64,000 nt of DNA. It comes from Posidonia oceanica (taxonomy: Eukaryota > Streptophyta > Magnoliopsida > Alismatales > Posidoniaceae). Position 1 is the stretch's first letter. Each line of letters opens with the position of its first letter. Position numbers and translations under genes: made by a program. The stretch covers positions 43,224,001-43,288,000 of the forward strand of contig JAZBRS010000029.1 of NCBI GenBank assembly GCA_037176725.1. Reading direction: 5' to 3'. Shown here piece by piece: positions 24,262-35,700 of the stretch. A model generated the notes under the pieces. That model ran no database searches. It saw only the letters and a list, made by a program, of their open reading frames with translations, and was not told the DNA's origin.

Positions 24262-24267
24262 TATAAG
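24262..24267 (+). promoter_or_regulatory. Possible TATA box in E3 5' LTR
   Basis: TATAAG follows 'ccctccgga' and precedes a pyrimidine-rich 'cgttccttcaatcc' that could hold a transcription start. The shared LTR has the same site at 46269-46274, and E4 has TATAAT at 59608-59613 in the aligned place. E1 and E2 have no clear match. If it is real, U3 is about 1.9 kb and the transcribed part of the LTR about 4 kb. Confidence 0.35.
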
Positions 24268-25216
24268 CCGTCCGTTCCTTCAATCCAAAAAAAAGGAGAA
24301 CCAATGTGAGCGAGCCAGAGTGAGCAATCCAGAGCAATCAGAGCAAACCCAGAGAGAGGCCAGAATCCGGATTCTCCTTCCACCTGTGCGACCTTCAGTC
24401 TCCTCTGCACTTCTTTCAATTCCAGAGAAAAGAGAGAGGAGAAGAGAGTGTCTGAGGGAGGCCTTGGCATCCCGGAGAGAGAAGCCCTCATCAGAGCCTA
24501 ATCCCCCCACCCAGTCCTCCTCTTTTCTTCTCTGAAAAATTCAGCAAACTTCCTTCTTTCTTTTCCAATACCCCAGCACCACTTCAGGCCTCCATCTTTC
24601 TCCCAATTACTCCCCCAACTTCACCCAACACACAGCCAGTTCCCTTCACCATCTCCCGGCCATTCCACCACCCAAATCACTACCTAATCCCCTTGAAAGC
24701 CAACTGCCCCCGACCTGAACCCATTTCCCAATTCCCTTCACTCCCGTCCACCAGATCCCACCAAAATCCACCCAGACATTCACCAGCATCCCACCTTTCC
24801 AGAGCCCCAGACCTCCGGCCCTAACTTTCACCACAGATCCCAAACAACACAACAAACACCTGCATCAGCCACTGACCAGAAATTCGACCCAGCTCCAATT
24901 CCACTCCACGCCTTCCAGAAACCCTCTCCAAGCATCCAACGTCACTCGCCAGACTTCCAGCAACCTCCCGGAGGGCTTCACTCCACCAGACGAGCAGCAA
25001 CAACTCCCCCCGGCCTCCGGCTGCCACCCTGAACCCACAACCTACCGGATTTCCCTCCAGTCTTCGCAGCTCACGTCTGACCACCTGGGAAGCACCGGAG
25101 GGACGTTCTGAAGCGGTTCCAATCTTCGCGAGCAGCCGGCGACGCCCGCAGTGACCGGACGGCCTTCACCGGCGACTGCTGAAGCCGCCGACGTCGGGAG
25201 GACATCTCAGGCGCGG

Positions 25217-27725
25217 AAAAAGGTAACCATTGCTTCCCTTAGCTTCCTCTTCTTCTTCTCTTGCTTCCCCAGCCTTTAGAATAGATTTTCCAGTCCTCCT
25301 GCTCCGTCCTCGACTCGCCGGACAGCGTCTCTTCTCCGGCGCCAGCAGCTGTTCCTCCAGACGCTCCGACCAGCAGGAAGGTCCCCGGTTGGTTCCCTGA
25401 GCTCCGCACGGTCGCCGGCCACGCCCTCCGCCAGTCCCGCGCATCCTCAGCCTCCCCTGTCGGCGGCCACGAGCTCTGGAAGCTTTCTGCTATAGTGCTC
25501 GTCGCCGTCGACGAGCTACTGTTCATTTATTTCTTTTGTTATATAGTTTTAGGTGTAAATATTGCATATCTGCCTTAAGTTTTTTAATTTTTGCGCTTCA
25601 GTCCTCCTGCCATTTACTCTGCTTAGTTTTTAATTAAATACTATGCTAAATTGCTGTTTTTATTTATGTTTTTCAGTATTTGCAATCTAGTCCATTTACT
25701 GTGCTGTGCTGTTATAATATTTTGCATTTTAGCCCCTCTGTTTTCGTTTTTTGCATGTAAGTCCTGCACTAAATCAGTTAATTTAATTGCATTCATTTTA
25801 CCATACTGCATTGCATTCTAAGTCCCTGCATGTTTCTGATTTTGCATGTAGGTCCATGCACTGTAGGAACTTAGCTTTTATTTTTGTTTTTTGCATACTG
25901 CATTGCACTTTTGCCCCTCTGTTTTTTCATTTCTGCATATAGGTCCTTTTTAAATGCACAGTAATCATTTTGCATACATTTTAGCTTATTGCATTGCATT
26001 TTCAACCCTGCATTTTCAAAAAATTGCATATCAGTCCATGGTCAGTAATTTCAGAGCATGTTTTCCATATTAAATTGCATTTTTGCCCTTGCATATTTTC
26101 AAAATCTCACATAGGTCCTTGCATCTTTTAAAAAATCATGTGAAAAGACAATTTTGCCCCTAGGTTGCATTCTAGCCCCTATGCCTACCAAATTGCATAT
26201 AGACCTTCCACTAGTATTCCCAGACTCCCTGGAACCTTGTTTTCTGGAAAATTTGCATTTTAGACCCCAGTTTTCTTAAAATTGCTTTCTGATCTCTTTC
26301 TGCTTTTAAAACCTCTTTCAAAGCATACCCTCTTTTCAAAACACCTTTCTGAGCCTAGTTTTTTTGCAAAATGGACCTCTGTCCTCCCCTGTTTTCAAAA
26401 TCCTTTCCCATGGACCCCTGTTTTCTGGAAAATTTGCATTTTTATCCCTTTTCTTTTCCAAAATGCCTTCTGAACTCCTGGTTTTTCCCAGTTACTTCTC
26501 TTTGCTTTTTCTTACTTTTACATGCATCCTACATTCATCTAGTCTTGCATATTTGCATCCCCTTTGCACACACCAAGCACTTTTAGCTCCCTTTCACTTG
26601 GGAGGACCTTTTACACATCCCTAGGACCTCCCGAACACCTAGATCTGTTCTTCTCCCCTGTTCTGGCCCTTCTGCCTTGGAGCTGCGATATCTTCCAATC
26701 CAGCCGTTGGATCTTCTCAAGTAAGCTGCCCAGGCGACCGCAGCGAAGCGCTCTTCAGCATGGACTAGACAGATCTCAGATCAGGCTCCCGGATTTCCAG
26801 GTATGTCCTCCTGAACCCCTGCATTGCATTTGCATGCCATTTGCATAGTTTTCCTCGTTTTTGCTTTCTGTCTCTTTGACCATGTAGAATAGGACTTCCC
26901 CTTCCTGCTTGTCTATTCAGATCCTCGTTTCGCGTTTCCCCGTGTGTTTTGTGTTGCGTTCTTCCTGGATTTGCCATTTAATGTGACTTTCTTCCCCCTT
27001 TTCCACGATCCGATCGCATCGCGAGCTTTGGGCAGCGTGCGAGACACACTGTGGAACGGTTTAGCGGGAAACAGTCGCAAAGAGGTGGCAATCCCTCCGT
27101 TTGCACACTATCCCCTCCGTAGGTCTTCACACCTACTCTGAGTGGTCCTAAACGACGTCTGTTCTTACACACACGTTGTTTTGCCTCCCCTTTGGCCTCT
27201 TCTAGCCTTTTTCTGCATTCTTGCATTTGCATGGCTTTTCCGAGGTTTTTGCTTTGCTGTTTTGGCACCGTTCCGCGTGCCCGCCCTCGTTTTGGCACCG
27301 TTTTGCGTGCCCTCCTGTTTTCTTACCTTGTTTTGCGCGCTGCCTTGCTTTCTCGCCTGTTTTGCGTGCCGGTTTTATTCTTTCGCACCGTTTTGCGTGC
27401 CCTCCTGTTTTCTTGCCTTGTTTTGCGCACTGCCTTGCTTTCTCGCTTGTTTTGCGTGCCGATTTTATTCTTTCGCTCCGTTTTGCGTGCCATTCTATTT
27501 TCTCGTCCCGTTTTGCGTGCCTTCCTGCTCTCTTGTCTCGTTTTGCGTGCTGTCTTGCTTTCTCGCTTGTTTTGCGTGCCGGTTTTATTCTTTCGCTCCG
27601 TTCTGCGTACCTTGCTCTTTTCTCGTCTAGTTTTGCGTGTTTTACGCAGTTTTCCCTTGCATGTCGATTGCATTGCATGGTTTCCTCGCTGTTTTGCTTT
27701 TTCACCTGCATTTGCATATAGGGCT
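25217..27725 (+). promoter_or_regulatory. Splice-like donors and acceptors in E3 5' LTR
   Basis: Donor-like sites are AAG/GTAACC (GT at 25223) and CAG/GTATGT (GT at 26801). Acceptor-like sites are a pyrimidine run ending TAG at 27122, before 'gtcttcacacc', and 'catttgcatatag' ending at 27721, before 'ggctgtgatgc'. Equivalent sites occur in all five LTRs: donors at 12717/14578, 19881/21516, 47230/48809 and 60582/62158; acceptors ending 14902/15488, 21841/22290, 49110/49709 and 62484/62844. A spliced leader is inferred, not shown. Confidence 0.45.
27250..27640 (+). repeat. GTTTTGCGTGCC array in E3 5' LTR
   Basis: Repeated 'ttttgcgtgcc' modules are grouped into a higher-order unit of about 100-110 bp, marked by 'ttttattctttcgc' at 27373, 27473 and 27583. 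It is open in several frames on both strands and lacks any protein-like composition. Confidence 0.85.
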
Positions 27726-27905
27726 GTGATGCTTACTGCCTGGAGTTCTCACGAGCTAGGTTTTCGCCTGGTTCGGAACACAGACGGCGTAGCTGAGCAT
27801 TTAGAGAGCACGTTTACTTCCTTGCTTTGTTTCTTCCCACTTAGAGCACACCTTGAGCATTCATTTAGGCATTTATAGGCACATAGGCATTCAATCCTGC
27901 ATTTC

Positions 27906-27992
27906 CCTGCGTATGCGAGCGTAAGCCTAGAAAGACCGATTCTCGGGCGTGTCGGGGGTGCCTAACACCTTCCCCGCGCGTAACAGGAGTCC
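27906..27992 (+). other. Near-invariant LTR block with GC-rich stem-loop
   Basis: This block is almost unchanged in E1 (about 15673-15760), the shared LTR (about 49894-49980) and E4 (about 63030-63115), although the flanks diverge. It holds CGGGGGTG (27953-27960) pairing with CAC...CCCCG (27966-27976) across a CCTAA loop with a small bulge. By recall, Ogre-like elements of other plants carry a similar 'ggggtgctaa.accttccc' block. Confidence 0.7.
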
Positions 27993-28295
27993 TTACCCTG
28001 TCTTTTGGCCTGTAATGACCGTACTGCCCTCATCCTAGGCTAGAGTCATCTCATTTGCATTTGTTTGCATTTGTTTTCCTTTGCATTGCTTTGCTTTGCA
28101 TTTCTTGCTCGGTTTTGCACGTTAATTCACGCATTTCCCCGGTTTTCCTTGTCTCCCGTTAATAGACATGATGGCGACTCTGATTTGTCTTATCTTTCCT
28201 TTTTCTCCTCGATTTCAAGCGTTTTCGAGTCGAGCCCCTTCCTCGGATCCAATCGCCGCTAAATAGCGAGCCTGATTCCGATCGGGATCGCTACA

Positions 28296-29626
28296 GTGGC
28301 GACTCCGCTGGGGAATAGACTAGACTCCGGCTTTCGTTCCCGGCTTTTCGCTCGCTTGTTTTGCAGTTTTGTCTGCCTTGTGTGCCTTCTTCGCCTGTTT
28401 TGTTCGCTTTTCTGTGCAAACTCCTAAGCGAGTCGCTTCGTAGCTACTTTGCTTAGGTTTTGCACCTCTTTTGTCTCGGTTTGCGCTTTCCTTTGCCTGG
28501 CTTTGCTCCTTTGCCTGTTTATTTACTTACTGCCTTGCTTGTGCCTTTATTTCCTTTACAGTCTGCTTACTTCTACCTTGCTTTATCTTACTTGCTCATT
28601 ATAGCTTTAATTCTTGCACATTACATGTCTACATACTTTGTTTGGCTAAAATACATGCTTTTTGGATGTTGAATGCTTCTTTTACACCTTTGCTATGCCA
28701 CTACACACGCACATACTATGCTTACATGCCTTTTGACTTGATGAATGCTTTTCTTCACCATCATGCCCACAAACACTCGCACATGCCATGAACATGCCTT
28801 TTGTTGTGTTGCATGATGGTTGCTTGCCATTTTGACTGGTTTTCTTCCCTTTTGCACTTGCCATGCTTAGGATAGTAGAGACTTGTCTGCTTCCCCCATG
28901 GTTAACTAAAAAATGCAAGTAAAAAGAACTTCTAGGGGCAACTAGAGACTACAAACAATCCTTCACTCCCTTTGGTTAATAAAATGTGCAAGATAAAAAA
29001 CTCTAATCATTTTGCATAAGCATCATATAGGGCATGCATTCTTCTCATCTGAGTCCACCTACTAGTCTGCGAAGGACGGTTCCGGCCTCTTGTTCCACTG
29101 CTTTGGGCGTGGCATGAGTTGGTCGGTCCGTCCCCTCCTTGTCTGGGGGTCGTGTCGGTGTTAGTAGAGGGTACCACCCACGCTTTGGCGAGGTAGAGGC
29201 CACCAACGCACCACCCTGTCATTACCTGAGCTTTGGGCCGGGAGTTAGACAGGGGACCTACTTTTTCTGACCTGAGTCGGTGACCCGTACATCCAGGGAT
29301 ACCCGGAGTAGACAGCCTTGCTAGGAAACACTAGTTAGGTAAGGGGGGCATACTAGAAAGCATGCACATCATTCATGCCACTTAACTAACTCATTTGCAT
29401 TCATCTTTTAGTTTCTAACCCTAATTTCCTTCTGTTGTGTCAACGTGATCGGTAAGCGAGTTTCCCTTTGCCAGAGCTCGAGTATCGACCCTCGTTGACG
29501 CCCTTTTGCGACTTAGTTCGCGGCCATTTCCCTTCCGAGCTATCCGCACTTGCGACGATAGCTCCTCTTAGGACTCACCGCTTGAATACCCGTCGCAGCC
29601 CTGTTCTCACGCGCTCTAGGTCAGCG
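28296..29626 (+). other. E3 unit 1 5' leader
   Basis: This untranslated leader, about 1.3 kb, lies between the PBS and gag. It holds a strong stem-loop: GTGCAAA (28414-28420) plus CCTAAGC (28423-28429), pairing with GCTTAGG (28451-28457) plus TTTGCAC (28459-28465). E1 and unit 2 keep it. Later blocks such as 'taggatagtagagac' and 'cctgagtcggtgaccc' are conserved with E1. Just before gag, 'ctaaccctaatttccttctg' resembles a branch point and pyrimidine tract; unit 2 ends it in CAG while unit 1 has CAA. No coding sequence is supported, though a frame open from 29468 runs into gag. Confidence 0.8.
28297..28314 (+). promoter_or_regulatory. E3 primer binding site, tRNA-Arg
   Basis: TGGCGACTCCGCTGGGGA begins two bases after the LTR's terminal CA. 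It is an 18-nt complement of the 3' end of plant tRNA-Arg(ACG) with CCA, as recalled, and tRNA-Arg is the primer reported for Ogre elements. It primes minus-strand DNA synthesis. Confidence 0.88.
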
Positions 29627-32600
29627 ATGGCCCAGTACGTTAGTGAGCCTTCTTTTACTCCTGTCACGGAGGGTGTTTCCGTTCTGGCCCCTCCGGTTGC
29701 TCCTTCTGTCCCGCTTGTTCCCCCTCCGACGCCAGGGTTCCTCCTCTGACGTCTCTAGGTTCTCAGTACACCCCAGGACAGTGGCAAGCCTCCCTTCCTC
29801 CGGATCCGGTCGCCGAGTCTATCTTGACAACCGCTACTCGCGCTCCGGAGACGCCACTGCCCCCTCCGTCCCAGGGATACGTCGCTTTCGACATCCCTTC
29901 CACTGCTGCTGCGACCTTTTCTGTAGATCCCCTCCTTCCCGGACCATCTGTGTCCGTGCCACTTGTTTCTCAATCCCCGCCAGCACTGCACTTCAGCGTC
30001 CCCACTGGCGAGACACTTGAGGTGCAGTACCAGCACCTGATGGAGCTTGCCCAGAGACTGCAGGGCATGGCTCTATCAGTTCGTCCTTCTTCTGTCTCTG
30101 TCGTCCCTGAGGTTCCTCCGAGGCCAGTTCCTGCATTTCATGCATCAACCTCTGCACCTCCGCCTCGACCATCGTCGCAACTGCTCACGGTTCCGACGAT
30201 GGGGGCTCGTTTACCGCCTCCTCCTGCACAACACTTGGCACAGCATGCTCCACTTCCTTCTGGTGGTCAATCCTTTGGACCGGCTGGAGCCCAGTACCTC
30301 ACTGGCTTGCTGTCTGGCACTCCGCCTGTACAGCAACTGGTGCTCCGTCATCCTCCCCCTATCCCAGCACAGCATGGCATTTATTCTTCTCCTCTTCACC
30401 AGGTCCAGCATCCTGCATACACTCCTGCATACACGGTCCCCCAGCACGGATACGCCGGCCATCCCGTTGCTCCACCAGGCGACGCTATGGTAGATCTGGA
30501 GGAGCACTTAGGTGCGACCCATTCGGCGTATGTGCTCACTACCCCTGCTGATCCCTCTCCTACAACAGCAATTCCAGACCCCATCAATAACCGGATGGAC
30601 GTCTTGGAGAAGGCACTGCGACTAGTGCAGGGTACTGAGCACCAGACCTACCAATTCCGGGACCTCTGCTGTTTTCCAGAGGCGGTACTCCCTCCGAAGT
30701 TCAAAATCCCGGACTTCGAAAAGTATAATGGTAGGGGCTGCCCTGTAGCACACCTGAAGGCGTATTGCGGTGATCTCGCTCAGCTTCAGGCCGACGAGAG
30801 GTTGCTGATCCGCTTGTTCCAGAAAAGTTTGACCGGGCCGGCACTCAAGTGGTTCACATCACTCGATATGTCAGCCATCAAGACTTGGAACGACCTCAGT
30901 CAGGCGTTCCTGGAGCAATACTCCTTCAACCTCGATCTTGTCCCGAAGAGGGCGGACTTGATCGCCATCAAGCAGAACTCTGGCGAGCCGTTCGGGGAGT
31001 ACGTCGGCCGCTGGCGCGCCCTTGCCTCTCAGGTTCGAGATAGACCCTCTGACGAGGAATCTATCGAGATCGTTATCAAAGGGGCGCAGCCGTCTCTCAG
31101 AGCTCTGCTTAGCATTCAGCCAGTCACTACTTTCGCGGCACTCATCAGAGCTGGAGCACGCGTAGAGAGTTCTTTGCGGAGTGGCAACTTCCCAGCTCTC
31201 TCTGCGTTCGCTAAGCAGGCAGTGATAAGCAGCAACAGTGCCAACAGCGGCACCTTCAACAACAACAGCGGTAGCAGCAACAACCGCCCGAAGAGGAAGG
31301 ACTCGCCGAAACCCGCTGTTGCATTCGTCGATTCACCTGTTGTACCTGTTCGCTTGCCGTCTCGGCCTGCCCCAGCTCAGATGGTGTACGCTCCTGCACC
31401 AAGGAACCCGCACACACCGCACATCACTACCACCGCTAGACCGGTCTATCCTGCCGCACCGGTTCAGCAAGGCTCACACCCAAGGCAAAGAAGACCACCC
31501 GCTGAGAGGAGGAATTTCACCCCACTGGTGGAACCACTCACGGACATCTTGCCAAAGGTGGCATCGCTCCTGAAGTTCCCGGAGGTCCGTCCGCCGCCAA
31601 GCCCTCTGCCGCATTGGTTTAGGCCGGACCTCTTCTGCAATTTCCATCGAAGCGTCGGGCATTCGACGGATAATTGCTTCTCCTTGCGGAACGCAATTCA
31701 GGACCTGATCGAATCGGGAACGATTGTGATCGACACGCACGAGGCTTCCACTCAAGCACGCACTCATACATCTGCATCTCCAGCTGTTCCCCTGCATTCT
31801 GGCATCGTCCGCCAACCTTTACCGGAGCACTCTTATCCGGGAGGGGCGGGAACCTCAGGCGTCCATTCTGTCTTTCCTTCTAGGCCTGCTACTTCTGTAG
31901 TAGACCCTTCTGATCTTATCACTGACATCTCTGAGCCTTTCCCAGTCAGTCTCTATCTCACGGCAGTTGCCGGCTCCGAGTCGGGAATCCATTTGATCCG
32001 ACCGCGTGCCAGGCCGGAGCGCCCTCTCGCGCCTCCCACCATGCTCCCTCAGGCTCAATCTCCTGTACACCTCTTAGCTAGAGCCCAGCCTAGTTCTCCC
32101 ATTCACCTTTTAGGGCAGCCTCAGCTACACCTTCTAGGCAGACCTCAACCTGCCCCAGCCTTCCCACCCCAACAACCATACCCACTAAATAGACCTCAAC
32201 ATCCTGTTGGTCCCCCTGTAACCCCTCCTGTGCTCGCAGCACATGCTCCAGTCGTCATTGATTTGACCCTGGACACCCATCGCGTCCCTTACAGCTACGC
32301 CACAAAAATGTGCGCGAAAGTAACGCGATCGGGGAGGGTTTATGGGCCCCCAGCACCGGCAACTAGGCCAACTCACCCTGGACCTGTTATACCCCCACCC
32401 TCAAGCCAACCCTTAGCAGATCCAACCCCGAGCCAGCCTATAGTTAGCCAAATCCCTAGCCAACCTGTAGTAGCCCAGCTTCCTGCCACTACCCCCTTAG
32501 AACCTACTAGAACCACCCCTCCAGTTGCTAGGAGGAGCCAACCCAAAGCAGACCTAACCTCCCAGCTTAAGAAAGTCAAAGTCGACATCTCCAACTGGGA

Positions 32601-32724
32601 TTTGATCCACACATCTGCCGAGCACCGCGAGGCTTTTCTTCGCGTGTTCCAGGCTGCTCGTGTGTCCCAGTCCATTGAGCCTTCTGCCTTGGAGAGCATG
32701 GTTGGGTTAATTGCAGAGCCCTAG
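29627..32724 (+). pseudogene. gag: E3 unit 1 gag (one frameshift, amber stop at end)
   Basis: Gag would form the particle core. ATG 29627 is chosen because the frame upstream is not kept in unit 2, while 'MAQYVSEPSF' is. A one-base deletion near 29738 (a T that unit 2 keeps) shifts the frame; the rest is open from about 29740 to TAG 32722-32724. Seen in order: a long Pro/Ser/Gln-rich N-terminus, a retrotransposon gag core (about 30690-31200, with 'GPALKWF' and 'FLEQYSFN'), an Asn/Ser tract, a zinc knuckle of the C-x2-H-x4-H-x4-C form (about 31630-31675), and a second Pro-rich region. Unit 2 has CAG where unit 1 has the TAG, so gag and pol were probably one frame. Confidence 0.87.
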
Positions 32725-35700
32725 GTCATCTCTTTTACAAGTGATGAGCTGCCTCCGGCAGGGATTAATCACAACCAGCCCCTATTCGTCACGGTGCAGT
32801 TCAAAAACTTTCGCATTCCCCTAACACTGGTTGATAACGGGTCAGGCCTTAATGTCTGCCCCTTGCGTACAGCAATCAGGCTCGGATTCAAAGCCGAGGA
32901 TATCACGCCAGCCGTGAAGGGAATGACTGCTTTTGACAACACTCACCATGACGCTCTAGGGATTCTGATTATCCCTCTGGCTATCGGTCCGGTCGTCTTC
33001 GACGTAGAATTCTACGTCGTCGACTTGAAGCCTAACTTCAATCTTCTGCTTGGGCGCCCTTGGCTCCACAAGCATCAGGTCCTTCCTTCGACCCTCCATC
33101 GAATGATAAAGTACCGTCGTGGCGATGATGTCATCGTCGTCATGGCGGAGAACTTTGAGAAGGAGCGGATTGAAGCAGTCTCCCCCGTGTCTTCGCAATC
33201 TATCCCGTTTGACCCCAAGACTTCTGAAGCCCTCTCTCACGTTAACCGGTGCGAGCCGGTTAACTTTGTTCCTGATCTTGAACGTGTCAACTCCCTGACC
33301 GTTCACAACAACCCCTTTCGAATGGTCGAGAATGTATGTCACAGGTGGGGTTACATAAAGGGTACGCCGCTCGGGCGTCACGGCCAAGGGATCGCGGAGC
33401 CGATCGTAGCAGTAGAGCGAAGGAAATCTGAAGGCCTTGGCTACGAACCCAAGCCCAATGAAGATCACTGCTTCCAGCTCAAAGCCCATGCACCAGCCAT
33501 TCCCAGAGACCTCACTAACTTTACCAGTGCAGGAATTCTGGGATCAACCGATTACCAAGTCACAGCGCCGGCAGAGGATTGGGTGTGTATTGAGGACTAC
33601 TACTCGGATGGGGAGCAGTCTGATGCAACAGAGGCAGTCCCAATCAACTCAGCAGAAACAGTGGTCAGAGCAGAGGCCCCACAGTCAGTTTATTTAGCTC
33701 TCCCTCTGGCAGAAACAGCAGGCAGCTCGGCAGGCCCTGTGGCAGATGCAAGTTCTCATCCTTCAGCAGCCACATCAGCTCCTCAGGAGCAGACAGCAGC
33801 AGTGCAGGAGACAGAGACACTCCTCTTGGCAGAACCAAGTATGCTACCAGCGGTCACAAACACATCAGTGCCACTGCCCCCATCTCTGGAGGGGCAGTCC
33901 ATCAACTCAGTCAGCAGCATGGCCCAGCTCGCTCCCTCAGCATCATCTTCAGGAATGCAGCTGGCGCAGTCCGCTCCGCATTCTCCTGACAACCTGCAGC
34001 AGCTCTCATGGCAAGACCCCATGGCGTCAGAGGCTGCACTCCCTCAGTCACGGCCCGACACAAAAGGCCAACTGAGCACTACATTCTCCGGGCCCTTGAG
34101 CCCTTCAAAGAGCACCCCTGCTTATTCTCCAGCAGTGACCCTGGAAGCTTATCCATCAGTAGCACCGCTGACCTGTCTTTTTGGGCCTTCAACATCAGAA
34201 TTGCCATCAGCGGACGCGCCCGTGAACCAGATCATGCAGACTCCAAGGGCGGCGATCCATCTTGCAGCCGGGCCAGTGCCGCAGGCCCCCGGCGCCTACT
34301 ACGTCGACTCCCCCTCAGACGAAGAAGAAGGAGTGGCGATAGAAGCCCAGGTCGATTCTTGGATGTCCGACCTAGAGTTGCTTTATCAAGAACAACTCAA
34401 GTCAATAGCAGAAGACCTGGCAGACCACCAAGCTGCAGAAAGGAAAGGAAAAGCCGTAGTTACGGATCCTCCTCTGCAAGGGGACCATGCTTCTATCATG
34501 GTCCTAGAAGACTCAGCAGTGCCGGACTCCCCTAGACCAGATGAGCTCATCACTCTTCAACCAGAAGGCGGATCAAGGTGGTTTGTGCAACCCATGCCTC
34601 ACCTGAGCAATGCATCAAGCGGCAGTGACCAGATCAGCCGCCAGTCCGGCGTATCCTCCACGAGCACACTAGAAGACCCAGGGAGGGGAGCATCAGCAGC
34701 AGATGCAGCAGCAGCAGAGCAGAATGCCTCAGCAGCCTCAGCAGCACAGTCAGCAGAGCAGTCAGCAGTATCAGCAGCAGAGTCAGTTGAGCCCTCAGTA
34801 GAATCAGCAGAGCACTCAGCAGAATCAGTCAGGTCAGAGCAAGCAGTAGAAGGAGTTGCTGGGACGGAGGTCACGCACCGAGGCTACAAGAATACTCGAG
34901 TGAGCGTGACCATCCTGAAGCGTCACCAGGGCCAAGCAGCGGAACACATGCACTCTTTCGACATCACAAGTCCTTCTTTTGAGAAAGAGATCCTCTCAGA
35001 ACTTGTTGCTTATGGAGAAGAGGATGATACGGGCATGGATGAGACTGACGAACCTTTGCCCGAGTTCCGGCCCTATGACGACGACCCAGAAGGCCCCAAC
35101 CTCCATGTTGAAGAAGAAACGGAGGTTGTTAACATTGGCACGGCTGAGGAAGTCAGAGAAGTTTGCATCAGTGCCCAGTTGTCCGCCCAGGCTCGAGCTG
35201 AATTCATCGCAGTCCTGAAAGAGTATGCGGATGTCTTCGCCTGGAGTTATGAAGATATGGTCGGCCTTGACGTAGAGATAGTGGTGCACAATCTGCCATT
35301 AAATCCAGATGCCAAGCCAGTAAAGCAGAAACTAAGAAGATGGCGACCACAATGGCTGCTCATGATCAAAGAAGAAATAATGAAGCAGCTTGGAGTCAAC
35401 TTTCTGAAGGTCGTTCTTTACCCTGAATGGCTGGCAAACATTGTACCTATGCCCAAGAAAGATGGCCGAATCCGGATCTGCATCGACTGTAGGGACCTGA
35501 ACAAGGCGAGTCCCAAGGACGACTTTCCATTGCCCCACATTGACGTCCTAGTCGACAATACAGCGGGCCACAAGATGCTCTCCTTCATGGACGGCTTCTC
35601 TGGATACAATCAGATCAAAATGGCAGAAGAAGACATGGAAAAGACTTCATTCATCACCCCTTGGGGAGTCTTCTGCTACCAAGTCATGCCGTTTGGCCTG

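Larger units (their letters stand above)
22393..28295 (+). repeat. E3 5' LTR (5.9 kb)
   Basis: The LTR runs from TGTTGACACCCC to GATCGCTACA (TG...CA ends), with the PBS one base later. Blocks in order: pyrimidine-rich (22800-23070), strongly A-rich (23080-23850), a TATA-like site (24262-24267), a GC-richer segment ending in a donor-like site (GT 25223), T-rich 'ttgcat' segment (25540-26580), donor CAG/GTATGT (GT 26801), stem-loop 27001-27056, acceptor ending 27122, GTTTTGCG repeats (27250-27640), acceptor ending 27721, and a near-invariant block (27906-27992). No ORF is supported; K/E/R-rich and F/C-rich frames are shadows of low-complexity sequence. Confidence 0.93.

Noticed and set aside
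27142..27878. Overlapping 160-230 aa frames rich in Phe, Cys, Arg and Leu in the LTRs
   Set aside because: They cover the GTTTTGCGTGCC arrays, are open in several frames at once and differ in every LTR. No conserved protein is seen.
29824..32724. Gag starting at 29824
   Set aside because: The codon there is TTG. Unit 2 shows that the frame joins an ATG at 51615 (29627 in unit 1) once the one-base deletion is allowed for.
32956..33489. 177-aa minus-strand frame opposite pol (also 54943-55476)
   Set aside because: It lies wholly across the protease region of pol and is kept only because pol is. There is no independent evidence of coding.
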